DNA of 64,000 nucleotides from Delphinus delphis (taxonomy: Eukaryota; Chordata; Mammalia; Artiodactyla; Delphinidae). A model generated the notes under the pieces. The model had not been told where the DNA came from. It saw only the letters and a list, made by a program, of their open reading frames with translations, and did not search any database. This document shows, piece after piece, positions 11,945 to 22,567 of the stretch; within the stretch, counting starts at the first letter, position 1; each line of letters opens with the position of its first letter. The position numbers and the translations under genes are program-made. Where the stretch lies: NCBI RefSeq assembly GCF_949987515.2, contig NC_082689.1, positions 70,864,267 through 70,928,266 on the forward strand, given 5' to 3'.

Positions 11945-12118
11945 TGAGTATGAACTCCGTTCAAAACCTGATTCCTCCACTCTGAAGCCTTGGGCAAGAG
12001 GTAACCTCACACAGTCTTTGTCTTCTTATCTGCAAATGCAAGGATAGTAACCTACAAAGCAGGGTGATAGAGAGGATTAAGTGAGAAAACATTTAGTAAA
12101 TGGCTGACATTGTACAAG
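11945..12118 (+). mobile_element. MIR SINE, diverged
   Basis: Follows the MIR order: a CAAAACCTGATTCCTCCACT segment, CCTTGGGCAAGAGGTAACCT, TCTTCTTATCTGCAAATGCA, GAGGATTAAGTGAGAAAACA and a 3' part resembling GGCACATAGT. Confidence 0.7.
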
Positions 12119-13965
12119 AGCTATGAAGTGTGAAAGGTTCACGGAAGTTAAATGTAAGCCTGACCTTCAGGAAGCCATAGAAAATGGCCATTTTTCAGGC
12201 TGGATCCTGGGGGGTCAGAGGTGCCCTGACCTAACCACACTTTGCCCATTCCCCACCAATGCCAATTACCCAGCAAGCAATCTAGTCTCCCTGCACAGCA
12301 TTCATTAAGGGGTGTTCATTACCCTTTGAGTACATAAGAGATCTATCTTTCAAAAAGTTGGAATATTCTAATGATTCCACAGCAGTAAACACCACTGCCA
12401 TGTAATCACATTACCCAGAAGTCTAACCTACTTCCTTCTAGACATCAGGGTGCAGGTACAGTCCTTCTGAATGCTCGATTCGATTTCCTCCTCCCCCTAG
12501 GCCAGACATCTCCCAAATACAAGGAAATCCATCTAAAGCATCTTGAAAGTGCAGCATTACTCACATTTCATTATCGTTGCTAAGTCAATCACAATATATG
12601 CCAAACACAGAAAGTCCTGACAAAGATTGGATGGCTTACAGTCACTGGCATTCTGCATTGTACCTGCAGGAAATGTAAATGACTGAGGTTTGTATGAACT
12701 GGGATTTAGTCCACCAAACAGTCTTGCTTATGCTCCACTATCCATTAAAGTGGGAAGGTTGCAAACATAAAAAGTTTCATGCAATCCGAGAAGTGTAAGT
12801 TGATGCGGAGTAATATCCCCGCAAAGTGCAGGTGGACAGCTTAGTGTCAATCTAAGAAATCTAGAAAACTACCACACAAGGGGTAAATTTTAGGTTCCCA
12901 ATGTTGTTCAACATTCCTTATGAGTGACAAAATGGAATTGAGAAAATTCTCAATTCTGGTATGATAGCAAATATGACAAGATTATTAACACTTAAAAAAA
13001 ATAAGAAGAAGATTGAAAGTGTTCTTTGTAAATTAGAGGTATGTGTAAACAAAGAATTTTGATCGAAAAGTACAAAGGCAACATTGATTAACACATACCC
13101 TGAAATTGAAATATTCTCTGGTGATGTAACAGGAGAAATAATCTAGACATAAAGGGGTTTGAGATTACAATGGAGCACAAGTTAAAGATACTGATAAATC
13201 AATAGTGCATTTGTCTTGTTTCCTTGTTATAATAACAGAACAGGATACTATCTTCAAAGAAGGGTGGACTGTAAGAGCTTGGTAGAGCACACACTTCACT
13301 GAGCATAAGAAGACAGTGTTTTACTAGACTATCCAATTGAATCATGATGTAGTAAATTATGGGAGACCCAGAAAATGCATCTAAATTTTAGAAAATATTT
13401 AAAGGAAAGGTGAAAGGCCTGAAGTTATTTAGTCAATAAAAAAGATGCTGGAGAAGTTCTTTATATCACAGAGCAGTGACTAAACATTATCCATCTTCCA
13501 CAGGGCAGGATATGATTTCTTATGTCATAAATTATAATTTGAGCACCTAGAAAGTAGGGATTTCTTGATAATAAAATAACTAAACTGTTAAATAAGTTAT
13601 TAAAGGGAGTTATGCGATCCTACAAAGTCTATGGGTCAATGATAAATGAGAAGCTCTGTATAATGTGAATAGCTTAATGCTTACACCCAAAGTGTTAGAC
13701 CAGAGAATGTCTAGACGCTTTAGCCAAGTCCTGTATGCCATAGACATTTTGACTTAACTCCTCCCTTCAGTCTACTGCTCTTTTCTCTCTACAGGCTTTC
13801 CCTCTTGGTTTTGACCACAGCCCATATACAGTTGCTGACTCCAAGTCTATCTCCATCTCTGAGCTCTCCTCTTAACTCAGACCGACAGATACAAATACCT
13901 GCTGGACACATTCACTCACATTTTCACTGGCACCTTAAAATCAATCCCCTTTGCCCCAAATACTT
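12119..13965. other. Unique DNA, no gene recognised
   Basis: No repeat that I can name; several short frames without domains. Confidence 0.5.
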
Positions 13966-14400
13966 TACATAAATGTTCACAACAGCACTACTCACAATAG
14001 CCAAAAGATGGAAACAGGCCAAATATTCATCGACGGATGAATGGATAAACAAATTGTGGTATACACATACAATGGAATGTTATTTAGCCATAAAAAGGGA
14101 TGAAGTACTGATCCATGCTACAAAGTAGATGAACCACAAAAACATGCTTAGTGCAAGAAGCCAGGCAAGAAAGGTCACATGGTGTATAAATCTGTTTATA
14201 TGAAATATCCAGAATTGGCAAATCCATAGAAACAGAAAGCAGATTGCTGATTGCCAGAGGCTGGGAGGAGAGGGGAACGGGTAGGAATTGCTTAATGGGT
14301 AATTTTCTGAATTAACTTCCAGGCAGCCCACAGTGTGTACTGTATGAGTAAGTAAGTAAAAGAGTACGTAGTAAGAATGTGTTCCTTTGAACTTTCTACA
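13966..14400 (+). mobile_element. Old L1 3' fragment
   Basis: Sense-strand L1 text: ATGTTCACAACAGCACTACT, CACAATAGCCAAAAGATGGA, GGATAAACAAATTGTGGTAT, TTATTTAGCCATAAAAAGGG and TTGCCAGAGGCTGGGAGGAG. This is the end of ORF2 and the 3' UTR of an ancient L1, with no intact frame. Confidence 0.85.
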
Positions 14401-14404
14401 TATG

Positions 14405-14552
14405 TTACTGTGGCAGTCAGACTCCAAGATGCCACTCCTTGTACTCACATTCTTGTCACATTGTAACTAGAATGTGTCAGAATTAGAATTGATAGTGTGC
14501 CACTTCTGAGATTTAGGTTATAATAGACACTACAGCCTCTACCTTGGTTGAG

Positions 14553-14583
<31 letters not shown>

Positions 14584-14591
14584 ATACACAT

Positions 14592-14635
<44 letters not shown>

Positions 14636-14950
14636 TATATGTATATACAGTTGTCATGTCATTAGCAGAGCAGTCCGATACAAAGGCTCACATTGAGAGG
14701 AACTGAGGATGCCAGCCAATAGCCATAAGTGAGCTTGGAAGTGGATCCTCCAGCCCTTGACCTTCAGGTGACTACAGTCCCAGTAGACATCTAAATCTTA
14801 TGAGAGACCCTGAGTCAGAATCATCCAGCTAAGCCACTCCCAAACTACCGACCCTCAGAAATCATGTGAAATGATGATTGTATGTTGTTTAAGTTGCTAA
14901 AGTTGAGATAATTTGTTAAGCAGCAATATATAACAAATATATACAACGAT
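14405..14950 (+). mobile_element. ERVL-MaLR-like LTR with embedded microsatellite
   Basis: The ends read like a MaLR LTR: TGTGGCAGTCAGACTCCAAG at the 5' side and TTGTTAAGCAGCAATATATA near the 3' end, with internal TGAGAGACCCTGAGTCAGAA and CAGCTAAGCCACTCC. A TC/CA microsatellite has grown inside it. No internal viral genes follow. Subfamily undetermined. Confidence 0.6.
14555..14640. repeat. (TC)n/(CA)n compound microsatellite
   Basis: A TC run at about 14555-14582, then CA repeats at 14593-14633, then TATA. Likely polymorphic. Confidence 0.95.
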
Positions 14951-15199
14951 TACATTCAGCAGTAACCATGGCAATTGTTTGGAACTTACACCAACAAAAG
15001 ATTTTTTTCAGGGAGGAGTGTTTTTATCACTAATACCACACTCCCTTATTGCCTACACCCAGAATGCACAGCTCTCATTGCTCTTATATATCCTGACTCT
15101 AGATTAAGCCGTTGTCATATCTTCCCTGGAATAACTGGAATATCTGATTCTAATCTCCCCCATTGCCATTGAATCTATCTACCATACTGATGACACTGT

Positions 15200-16060
15200 A
15201 ATCTTTCTAATTGTAAATCTGACCTTGTAACTCAGATTACAACTCAGACTCTGTAAAACCCCTTAATAACTCCCTTATACCGGCAGAATAAAGCCCAAGT
15301 GATTTACTAGTTCATGTTGCCTATGCCAGAAATATTGGAAATGTCCACTTATTGCAGAGTAGTATTCTAATAAGGTTGTCATGATCTAGTCCCCACTTAG
15401 CCTTTCCAGCTTCAATCCCTACTCACCTCTGCATGTACTTGGAATTTAAATCATAACAAAAGATTTGTAGTTCTCCAACACTTTTGCATATACAAATATT
15501 TTGTCTAGAATTTTCAAATTCTCCTTCAACTCTACTCTTGCTTCATTCCACTTGTATCCCTATTTACTTGGTGAATTATTTTTTTTCCTCACAAACTATA
15601 GCTAAAAGTGTCTCTTCTTAAAAAAGCTTCATTGGGACTTCCCTGGTGGCTCAGTTGTTGAGAGTCCTCCTGCCGATGCAGGGGACACGGGTTCGTGCCC
15701 CGGTCCGGGAAGATCCCACATGCCGTGGAGCGGCTGGGCCTGTGGGCCATGGCCACTGAGCCTGCGCGTCCGGAGCCTGTGCTCCGCAACGGGAGAGACC
15801 ACAGCAATGAGAGGCCCGCGTACCGAAAAAAAAAAAAAAAAGCTTCATTGGACATCCTCAGTCCAAATAAAGCGCTTCTTCCTTATCCAGGTTACCGCAC
15901 TCTATAGCAATCGTATGTTTACATGTCTGTTTTCACTACTAGACTGAGAACCACTTAAGGACAGGAACTATATTCAGTTTGCCTTTAGTGCCATGTTGAT
16001 TAACACAGTATCAGGCTACCCAGGAGGCATGTGCTAAACAATGGAATTAATAAACATTGA
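15200..16060 (+). mobile_element. L2 3' region split by a younger SINE
   Basis: Left part resembles the L2 3' coding tail/UTR (CCTTAATAACTCCCTTATAC, ATGATCTAGTCCCCACTTAG, CTTTCCAGC). After the SINE at 15636-15840 it resumes with CTAGACTGAGAACCACTTAA, GGACAGGAACTATATTCAGT and an AACACAGTATCAGG tail, the L2 3' end. Diverged and non-coding. Confidence 0.65.
15636..15840 (+). mobile_element. CHR-2-type cetacean SINE nested in L2
   Basis: Full-length, with GACTTCCCTGGTGGCTCAGT at the head and an A-tail, flanked by AGCTTCATTGG at 15625-15635 and 15841-15851. Its insertion splits an L2 remnant. Confidence 0.95.
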
Positions 16061-16547
16061 AAATTAAAGCAGCAACAGCAACAAAAACTATCCAGTATCA
16101 CAAAACCCTAACTCACATGCTATTGTAATTTTTACACAAGCATTTTCATATTTTTCTAGATAATAATTTTATATAAATTATCAATTTTTATTCCTAGCAT
16201 TAGCACAGTTTAGTGTTCTGCATTTATTTTTCATTCTGGATACTTCTATTGCTATCTGTTCAAGTTCAGGAATCTTTTCTTCTTCATTGTCTAAGCTGCT
16301 GTTAATCTTTTCAAGTACATTTTTCATCTCAGGCATTGCTCCTTATAAATAAGTAGAGATCATAACCACAAGTTAAATATATAGCATAGTATGACTATCA
16401 ACTAAAATCACCTTTTTCTTCCTTCCTTCCTTCTCTGTCATCCCATTAAAAAGAAATTTATCAGCATGAGTTCCTTTCAAGTTCACAGGCAATTTAGTTC
16501 ATCACGCTAACGTTCCTGGTGATGATGTTGGTGGCACTAGTGGTGGG
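16061..16547. other. Unique AT-rich DNA
   Basis: Nothing recognised apart from TTCC repeats near 16417-16433. Confidence 0.5.
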
Positions 16548-16690
16548 ACAGGTGGTGAGGGTGATGGTAGGGGTAGGAAAAGGAAGAGGGAGAGGAGAGA
16601 AAGGAGAAGCTGAGGGCGAAGAAAAAGATGAGAGAAAGAAAGCGATCAAAGGGAGAGAGAAGAGAAGGAGGAAAGAAATATAAAGGAAAC
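16548..16690. repeat. Purine-rich (GGA/GAA) tract
   Basis: About 140 bases nearly all A/G on the + strand with few pyrimidines. Such tracts can form triplex DNA. No coding role is seen; the minus-strand frame would be Ser/Leu/Phe-rich low complexity. Confidence 0.75.
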
Positions 16691-16734
16691 ACAATCTAAG
16701 TGAGAAGGTAGTACTGAACAATATTTAAAAATAG

Positions 16735-17100
16735 GGCTTTTAGCATCAGCAGTCCTGGGGTTTTACCCTAGATTTTTAACTTACCATAAAGAACTACCTT
16801 AGTTAGGCCAATTACTGAATCTCTCTTTTTTTTTAGTATATAAAAGAATAGTAATTAATACTGTTATAGTGCTTATTTTGTGCCAGGCGCTAGTTTAAAT
16901 GCCTTATGGATATCAACTCATTTAATCCTCTCATAAACCTCATTTTACACTTTTCCAGTCAGGGAGGGGAACAGCCAGCTTTAAACCTGGGCAGTCTGAC
17001 TCTGGAGTCTGTGCCCTTAATAACAGCATCTCCCTGGAACGATTTCAGTGAGGATCAAATGAGGTAACTTATGTGTGAGGTTTTTGTAAACTAAAAAGTA
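16735..17100. mobile_element. MIR cluster: + strand MIR apparently split by a - strand MIR
   Basis: 16735-16850 reads as the + strand MIR head (GCAGTCCTGGGGTTTTACCC, TTAGGCCAATTACTGAATCT), 16855-17035 as a reverse MIR (TTGTGCCAGGCGCTAG, CATTTAATCCTCTCATAAAC, TTTAAACCTGGGCAGTCTGA), and 17040-17095 resumes the + text (GTGAGGATCAAATGAGGTAA). The nested reading is inferred. Confidence 0.6.
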
Positions 17101-17105
17101 ATTAT

Positions 17106-17230
17106 GAGGAATTCTCTGGCGGTCTAGTGGTTAGGGCTCCATGCTTTCACCGCTGAAGGAGGGTTCCATCCCTGGTCGGGGACCTGAAATCCCGCAAGCC
17201 GCAGCCGTGGCCAAAAATAAATAAATAAAC
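17106..17230 (+). mobile_element. Old CHR-related tRNA SINE, short
   Basis: Starts GAGGAATTCTCTGGCGGTCT, has GGTTCCATCCCTGGTCGGGG and ends CCAAAAATAAATAAATAAA. Diverged head and no clean duplication. Confidence 0.8.
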
Positions 17231-17746
17231 AAGAAGTATGATGTTAAAATAATTTCAAAGTAACTGTGATGGCAATGATGCTGATAAAATGTAGATAAGA
17301 CTACAGGAAGTCTTAAGAACAAAAACAAAGTATTGCTAAAATTCAACTATAATTTAGATTCGGAAAATTTACAAGTGCTAAGGAAGCTAAAGATGATGCT
17401 TCCTTTATGTGTTTCCTTTCTTCCCCAGCTGTCTAATTCCACAGCACCATCAAACAAATAGAATTACCAGTGCCTTCCCCCTTGACGTGGCTGATCACCT
17501 ATAATGCCACAGAACCCACACCCTGGTAGATAAAAATTGATAGAATTTACAGTCTTAGGCTTCTATTTTTATCAAGTATTTCTATGTGGTCTTGAAACAC
17601 ATATTATATCTTTTCATTTCAGTACTGCATTGAAGACTGTATGTATGTACAGACATATATGTATATACACATATAATATATATACACACTGCTTGGTTAA
17701 ATCTCAGCTTTTAGGACATTGTACCATCTCATTTAAAATGCTTTTT
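17231..17746. other. Unique DNA with short TA/CA-rich stretch
   Basis: No gene. An ATGTATGTAC/ATATAC-rich low-complexity run lies at about 17640-17690. Confidence 0.5.
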
Positions 17747-17960
17747 AGGGATTCCCTGGTGGCGCAGTGGTTGAGAGTCCGCCTGCCGATGCAGGGGACA
17801 CGGCTTCGTGCCCCGGTCCGGGAAGATCCCACATGCCCCGGAGCGGCTGGACCCGTGAGCCATGGCCGCTGAGCCTGCGCGTCTGGAGCCTGTGCTCCGC
17901 AACGGGAGAGGCCGCGGCAGTGAGAGGCCCGCGTACCACAAAAAAAAAAAAAAAAAAAAA
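17747..17960 (+). mobile_element. CHR-2-type cetacean SINE
   Basis: Full-length copy beginning AGGGATTCCCTGGTGGCGCA, ending in a 20-base A-tail. It carries GGCTTCGTGCC like the copy at 9855. No clear target duplication was seen. Confidence 0.93.
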
Positions 17961-18678
17961 GAATATTTCATGAGCTCCTTCCCCCACATTTAATAAGGAT
18001 AAAAAACACATTTTAAGGAATTTGTTATTGAAAAAAAAATTTAAGAGCAAGCTGATGTGGGTTTCTTAGAAAAATAGCTAATCCAGGTGCGAGCATGAGC
18101 TGTACAAGGACCCAGGACAATCTTACTATACTAGAAAGCAAAAAAATCTATCAAAGACTCTTGGGGTCTGGTATAAAAAAAAAAAAGCCACAAGAGACAA
18201 TTTGAAGGGTTTCTCATTAGCTGAAAATGGGACAGTTTGAGCATCAACAAGAATAAGGATTGTGCTGGACTGGAACAAATCAAACATAAAAATTCACAAG
18301 TTCAGGATGTCGTTACTTAAAGCTGGTTAGCTTTGGAGTTTCCTATGGCATCAACTCATTATTCTGAAACTTGGTAAATAGGGGGAAATTTATCCTGCTC
18401 TTCCTGTGCTAATTGTATTTCAAGTTAACCAAAGAATTGAAGAGAGAAAAATTCTTCTCCATAGACCATTTCCAACTAATAAGTAAAGAAGGAATGAAGA
18501 AACTATGAAAACCACAATTTTGTAACCCCTAATGAAATAATGGATTGAGGTAAGTTATGAATGACTATTAAAACCATGGAACTTTTTAGGGGATAAATCG
18601 AACTGATAATACCTGAACTTCTGATCAATCTTAACATCACTAAAATGAGACAACCAGATATTATGTGTCTCTCTTGAT

Positions 18679-18702
18679 GTGATGTGATGGACATCACATC
18701 AC
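18679..18702. repeat. 24-bp near-palindrome
   Basis: GTGATGTGATG, spacer GA, then exact reverse complement CATCACATCAC. Confidence 0.95.
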
Positions 18703-19197
18703 CTATGTGTTTTCAGCACCATCTATGAAGCGTTCTTTGCTAAAAACAGTGAACCAGCATGTAATTAAACCTCTAGAACTAACCATCAACTTTAAATGAC
18801 ACCATGAGGTTGCAGTCAGCCATGTGGGAAATTCTATAGGACAGATGATTTCTTTAACAAATAAACATCAATTTAGAAAGTAAGTGGGGGTGAACGTTTA
18901 TATATTAAAAGAGGCTTAAGAGCTATATCAACCAAATTTAACATGTGGACATTGTTTCATCCTGATTTAAACAAATGAACTACAAAAAGCGATTTTTAGA
19001 TAATTGGAGAAAAATGAACAAGAACTGGGTATTGATCTTAACAAATTGTCGTCAACTTTGTTAGAGGTGATCATGATATTGTGTTTTAAAAAGTTCTTAC
19101 TTGTTAGAGGTAAATATCAAAAGTGTTGCAGGTGAAATGATACAATGTTTGGGATTTGCTTTAAAACACTCCAGAAAAATTAAAATGTGTGTGTGCA

Positions 19198-19257
19198 CGT
19201 GTGAGAGAGAGAGAGCGAGAGTGAGGGAGAGAGAGCGAGAGGAAGAGAGAGAAACAA
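19198..19257. repeat. (GA)n-rich microsatellite
   Basis: GAGA repeats with scattered GC and GG interruptions, about 60 bases, inside the probable L1 3' UTR. Confidence 0.85.
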
Positions 19258-19379
19258 GAATGACAAAATGTTGATAAATTTTGGAGCTGGGTATTAGGAA
19301 CAGAGGAATCATTATTCTCTCTGCTTTGGTATATGTTTGAAAATGATCATGAATAAAATTAAAAGCTGAGTTTTGTTTT

Positions 19380-20730
19380 TAAAATGTTTTAGTATGAAAT
19401 ACAGCAAACATACTAAAGTCTTGGAACGACTTAAAGAAAAGTATTGAAATATATTTTTATATATCCACAACCCAGTGCAAAACATGGAACATTACCATCT
19501 CTCCAAGTCCCCTTCCAACCCTCCGTGAACATCTCACTCTTCTCCCTCAGAGATAAACCACAATTCTGAATTTTATGTTATAATCCCTTTGTTTTTCCTT
19601 ATAGTTTTAAAACAATTACTCATGTAACTATTCTTACACAACATACTGTTACGATATTTTTTTTCTGTTTTTCAACTTCATGCAAATAGAATCATGCTTT
19701 ATGTTGACTTGCTTCTCGCAACATCAATTTTGAAATGATCCGTGTTGCCGCTTTTACCTATAGTTTATTCATTTTCACTGCTGCAAAATGTTCCATTGTT
19801 GGCATATACCACAGCCTTTTTATCCATTCTACACTTGGTAGACATTTAAGTTATTTTCTGTATATTATGAACACTCCTGTACATTTCTCTTGGTACACAG
19901 ATAGACGGAATTCTCTGAGGTAGATGCCTACAATTACTGTGCAATAGCATACATGCAAATAAGTTGGGAAATAGCAAACTGTTTTCTAAAGTGGTGAATG
20001 TACCAATTTACATTTCCTCCAGTAAGCAGTGTTTTTGAGATTTTCCCCTTTTCTACATCTTCACCTACTCTTAATATTTTCAGAGTTCTTAATTTTTGCC
20101 AATCTGGTGAGTGTGAAATGGTATCTTATTAGTATTTTAATTTACATTTCCTTTATTACTAATGAGTATGAGTATCTCTTCATATGATATAGGGACATTT
20201 GTGTTTCCTCCTCTCTGAAACACACACGTTTAATCTTTTATTCATGTTTTAATATGTTGTTTTTCTTTTTAAAATTGATTTCAGGGAGTTCTTTACATAT
20301 TCTATTAGGCTTTTGTAGTTATATGGATTACAAATAACTATTTTGTGGCTTGCTTTTTCACTTTCTTTATAGAATCCTTTGATGAATTAGTGTTCTGAAT
20401 TTTAATAGAGTCAAATTGATCAACCTTGTACTCTTGGTCACCTTATTAAAGAAATCTTTCCCTACTTCAATGCTATCAAGATATTTCCTATATTATCTCC
20501 TAACAGCTTTGTAGTTTTGTTTTTTTACATCTAGGTCTTCGATTCATTTGAAATTCTTTCTTCCCCTTTTGTGAAGCAGGGCTCCAATTTCATTTTTTCC
20601 ATATGGATAGCCAATTGACCCAGAATCATTTATTGAAAAGCTCATTCTTTCTCCACTGCTCTGCAATACCACCGCAGTCATAAATCAAGTGTCTACATAA
20701 TTGTGGGTGTGCTTCTGGGCTCTGTAAAAC
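19380..20730 (-). mobile_element. Ancient L1 fragment, ~1.35 kb
   Basis: Antisense text of an old L1: GCAAATAGAATCATGCTTTA, TTTATTCATTTTCACTGCTG, TACCAATTTACATTTCCTCC, CCAATCTGGTGAGTGTGAAA, GAATCATTTATTGAAAAG. It spans the 3' UTR and end of ORF2. Many stops; not functional. It is the last recognised L1 before the RBMS1 promoter. Confidence 0.85.
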
Positions 20731-21967
20731 AGACTGAATTTTCATCATCCAGAAAAAAGTAGAACAGTCTGAGTTTGGTAATTTCTTTTATCAACTCAGG
20801 CCTAGAACTCCTGAGATGGTTCTTAACGTGTTCTCTTCCTTCCGTCACTCCTGTAAACCATCATTCCTAGTCCTCCTAGGTTCTTAACACAGGTTAGTGC
20901 ACTTGGTTCTCTTATCAAATGCATTCAAGAGTCCCACACTGAAACAGTATAAAGAACTATTTTTAGATTCCCCTAGCTAGGCAATGGACCACCCCGACCT
21001 TCAGATTGACATTAACCTCAACAGGGCCCACCATACAGCAGAAGCTCAGCTGTAGGATTTCACATGGGTTAACTGTTAATTTTTTTAAAAGAACGTGATT
21101 TGCCTCCTGGTACATCCAAAATATTCTCATATGAACTTACATTTGTTTTTTCAAATTGTATAACCTAGAAATTTGTCTAAATCATATAAAGATGATAAAG
21201 GTTTCATTTCACTATTGCATCATTTTAAAGTATCTTACTAAATCTTTTGAAATGTAATCAAATAAAAATGTAACTGACAAAATCATGCATTCCATTTCAG
21301 TTTGATTTACCTCTGTGCTATTATGAAAACAGACTCTCAGAAAACCAAAATGACAAAACAGAGTAATCAAGGTCTATTTAATAACAAATTAATTTTTCAT
21401 TACATTTTATTAGATGCGCAACAACTCCAATTTGAAGGTGCTTTCTTACTTATCCTATTTGTACATTTGTGGTACTATCTCTTGTTGAGCTACAATATAA
21501 AAGTCTTCTACAGGCAGCTTCAGGGACCAATTAACTCCATTAAATTATATCCAGTTATGTAGTGAACTGAACCACTGCTGTCTGGGGCTGTCTGCAGCTG
21601 TGACAATTAGGAGATGGAGAGAGGCAGAAAGGGAGAGATTGATTTTAATATGTCACTGAAGCACACTGCAACAGCGTGTGTGACTTTCAAAATGGCCTTA
21701 AAATATTCCAAACTCAGGGAGTTTCCTTGTTCCTGAGTGGGAGTTGTCAGACTGTCTGGCAGCATTAGAAAGAGGCAGAGAAAAGCTGATGTCTATATTG
21801 TGTCCTCTAATAATAACATTCTGCCTCTTTGCGCCGTCTCCCCCTTAGAAAGATCCGTCTATTTGTTGTGAGGAGCGTGTGTGTTTGAGTGCTTTGCCTC
21901 CTCTTGTGCAGAGGGCATGATTTCACCTCTCATATCTCACCAAACTCACCAATCCGAAGGACACTAA
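20731..21967. other. Unique promoter-proximal flank, no gene
   Basis: After the L1 remnant ends near 20730 no mobile element is recognised until the MIR fragment. The stretch 21560-21900 contains E-box motifs (CAGCTG), an A/T-rich CArG-like CCTTAAAATA and GA-rich purine runs. It may hold regulatory sequence, but nothing in it proves this and no coding frame is convincing. Confidence 0.5.
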
Positions 21968-22062
21968 CCCTCCCAAGGTCACCTAGAAAATTAGTGTTGT
22001 GGCCTGGGGGGAACCGAACCCAGGTGTCCCCACTCCAGCCTTGTGGTTGGGCACTAAATCAT
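21968..22062 (-). mobile_element. MIR SINE remnant in RBMS1 proximal upstream region
   Basis: Matches the reverse complement of the MIR core: a CCAAGGTCAC segment, then a GAACCGAACCCAGG segment, then a stretch resembling CTCCAGCC. It is decayed, as expected for an ancient element, and lies under 500 bp from the CpG island. Confidence 0.55.
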
Positions 22063-22096
22063 TTTCCTTCTCTTGTGAAAAAAAAAAAAAAATCAT

Positions 22097-22121
22097 TGGG
22101 CGGGGGGGGGCGGGGGGCGGG
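22097..22121 (+). repeat. G-run tract after A-run, RBMS1 upstream flank
   Basis: GGGC, then runs of nine, six and three G separated by single C bases, directly after a 15-base A-run (22078-22092). It includes an ATTGG (reverse CCAAT) and a GC-box-like core, and four G-runs allow a G-quadruplex. Confidence 0.7.
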
Positions 22122-22204
22122 AAGTGAGAGATGAATCAGATTTCCTCCTCTTTCCCCCTTACCTCCCCTCCCCCTTAAGGAGATAAAAACTCATGAAAGC
22201 AAAC

Positions 22205-22285
22205 AAGGTGTCCACTCTGCAGTTCTTAAGTGCGTCCCCCCAAAGAAGGTGTCCACTCTGCAGTTCTTAAGCTGGGTCCCCCCCA
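22205..22285 (+). repeat. Two-copy tandem duplication, 41-bp period, upstream of CpG island
   Basis: A 26-base identical segment (AAGGTGTCCACTCTGCAGTT plus CTTAAG) occurs at 22205-22230 and 22246-22271, each followed by a C-rich spacer ending in CCCCCC. The 41-base spacing shows a head-to-tail duplication about 650 bp before the RBMS1 start codon. Identity of the core suggests a recent event. Confidence 0.9.
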
Positions 22286-22420
22286 ATCTACCCCCCACCC
22301 TCCACCCCCAACACAAAGCGATTCGGGCTCCCAAGGCTTCTGCCCGTCAAGCCTGGGAGGTGAGGAGTGGTTAAAACTCAGCCCTCACCTCCAGCCGGTC
22401 CCGGCTCCGCGGCGCCCAAG

Positions 22421-22438
22421 CCCCGCCCCCGCCCGCCC
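22421..22438 (+). promoter_or_regulatory. GC boxes (Sp/KLF-type) in RBMS1 promoter
   Basis: Overlapping CCCCGCCCCCGCCCGCC motifs match Sp1/KLF binding sites on the opposite strand. They lie about 480 bp upstream of the start codon and just upstream of a CCAAT box, a usual arrangement for a TATA-less CpG promoter. Function is inferred from motif and position only. Confidence 0.6.
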
Positions 22439-22478
22439 TTCCCCCACGGCCTCGGCACGCCAGCCCCTCTCCCCTCTC

Positions 22479-22483
22479 CCAAT
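22479..22483 (+). promoter_or_regulatory. CCAAT box (NF-Y-type)
   Basis: The sequence CTCCCAATCGGG contains CCAAT followed by CGG, close to the NF-Y preference. CCAAT boxes usually act 60-100 bases upstream of initiation, which would put a start near 22540-22580. No TATA box is seen at a suitable distance. This is a motif-level inference. Confidence 0.5.
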
Positions 22484-22501
22484 CGGGCGCACCCACCCCA
22501 G

Positions 22502-22567
22502 ATGCCGCCTGGCACCGAGCGCAGCCGCCGCCGCCACAGCAGCAGCAGCACTTTCCACTTGTATTGA
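22502..22567 (+). CDS. Possible upstream ORF, 21 codons, in RBMS1 5' leader
   Basis: An ATG at 22502 opens a frame of 21 codons (start MPPGTERS, then Arg- and Ser-rich) ending in TGA. It is the only ATG upstream of the RBMS1 start within this GC-rich leader and ends 349 bases before it, so reinitiation would be possible. It matters only if transcription starts upstream of 22502, which is unknown; a CCAAT-based estimate places initiation downstream. It may be untranscribed. Confidence 0.25.
   Translation: MPPGTERSRRRHSSSSTFHLY

Larger units (their letters stand above)
18050..19375 (+). mobile_element. Probable ancient L1 3' UTR
   Basis: The right part (GGGTATTGATCTTAACAAAT, GTTAGAGGTGATCATGATAT, a GT/GA microsatellite, ACAAAATGTTGATAAATTTT, AAATGATCATGAATAAAATT) follows the order of old mammalian L1 3' ends. 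The left limit is uncertain. No coding frame. Confidence 0.45.
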
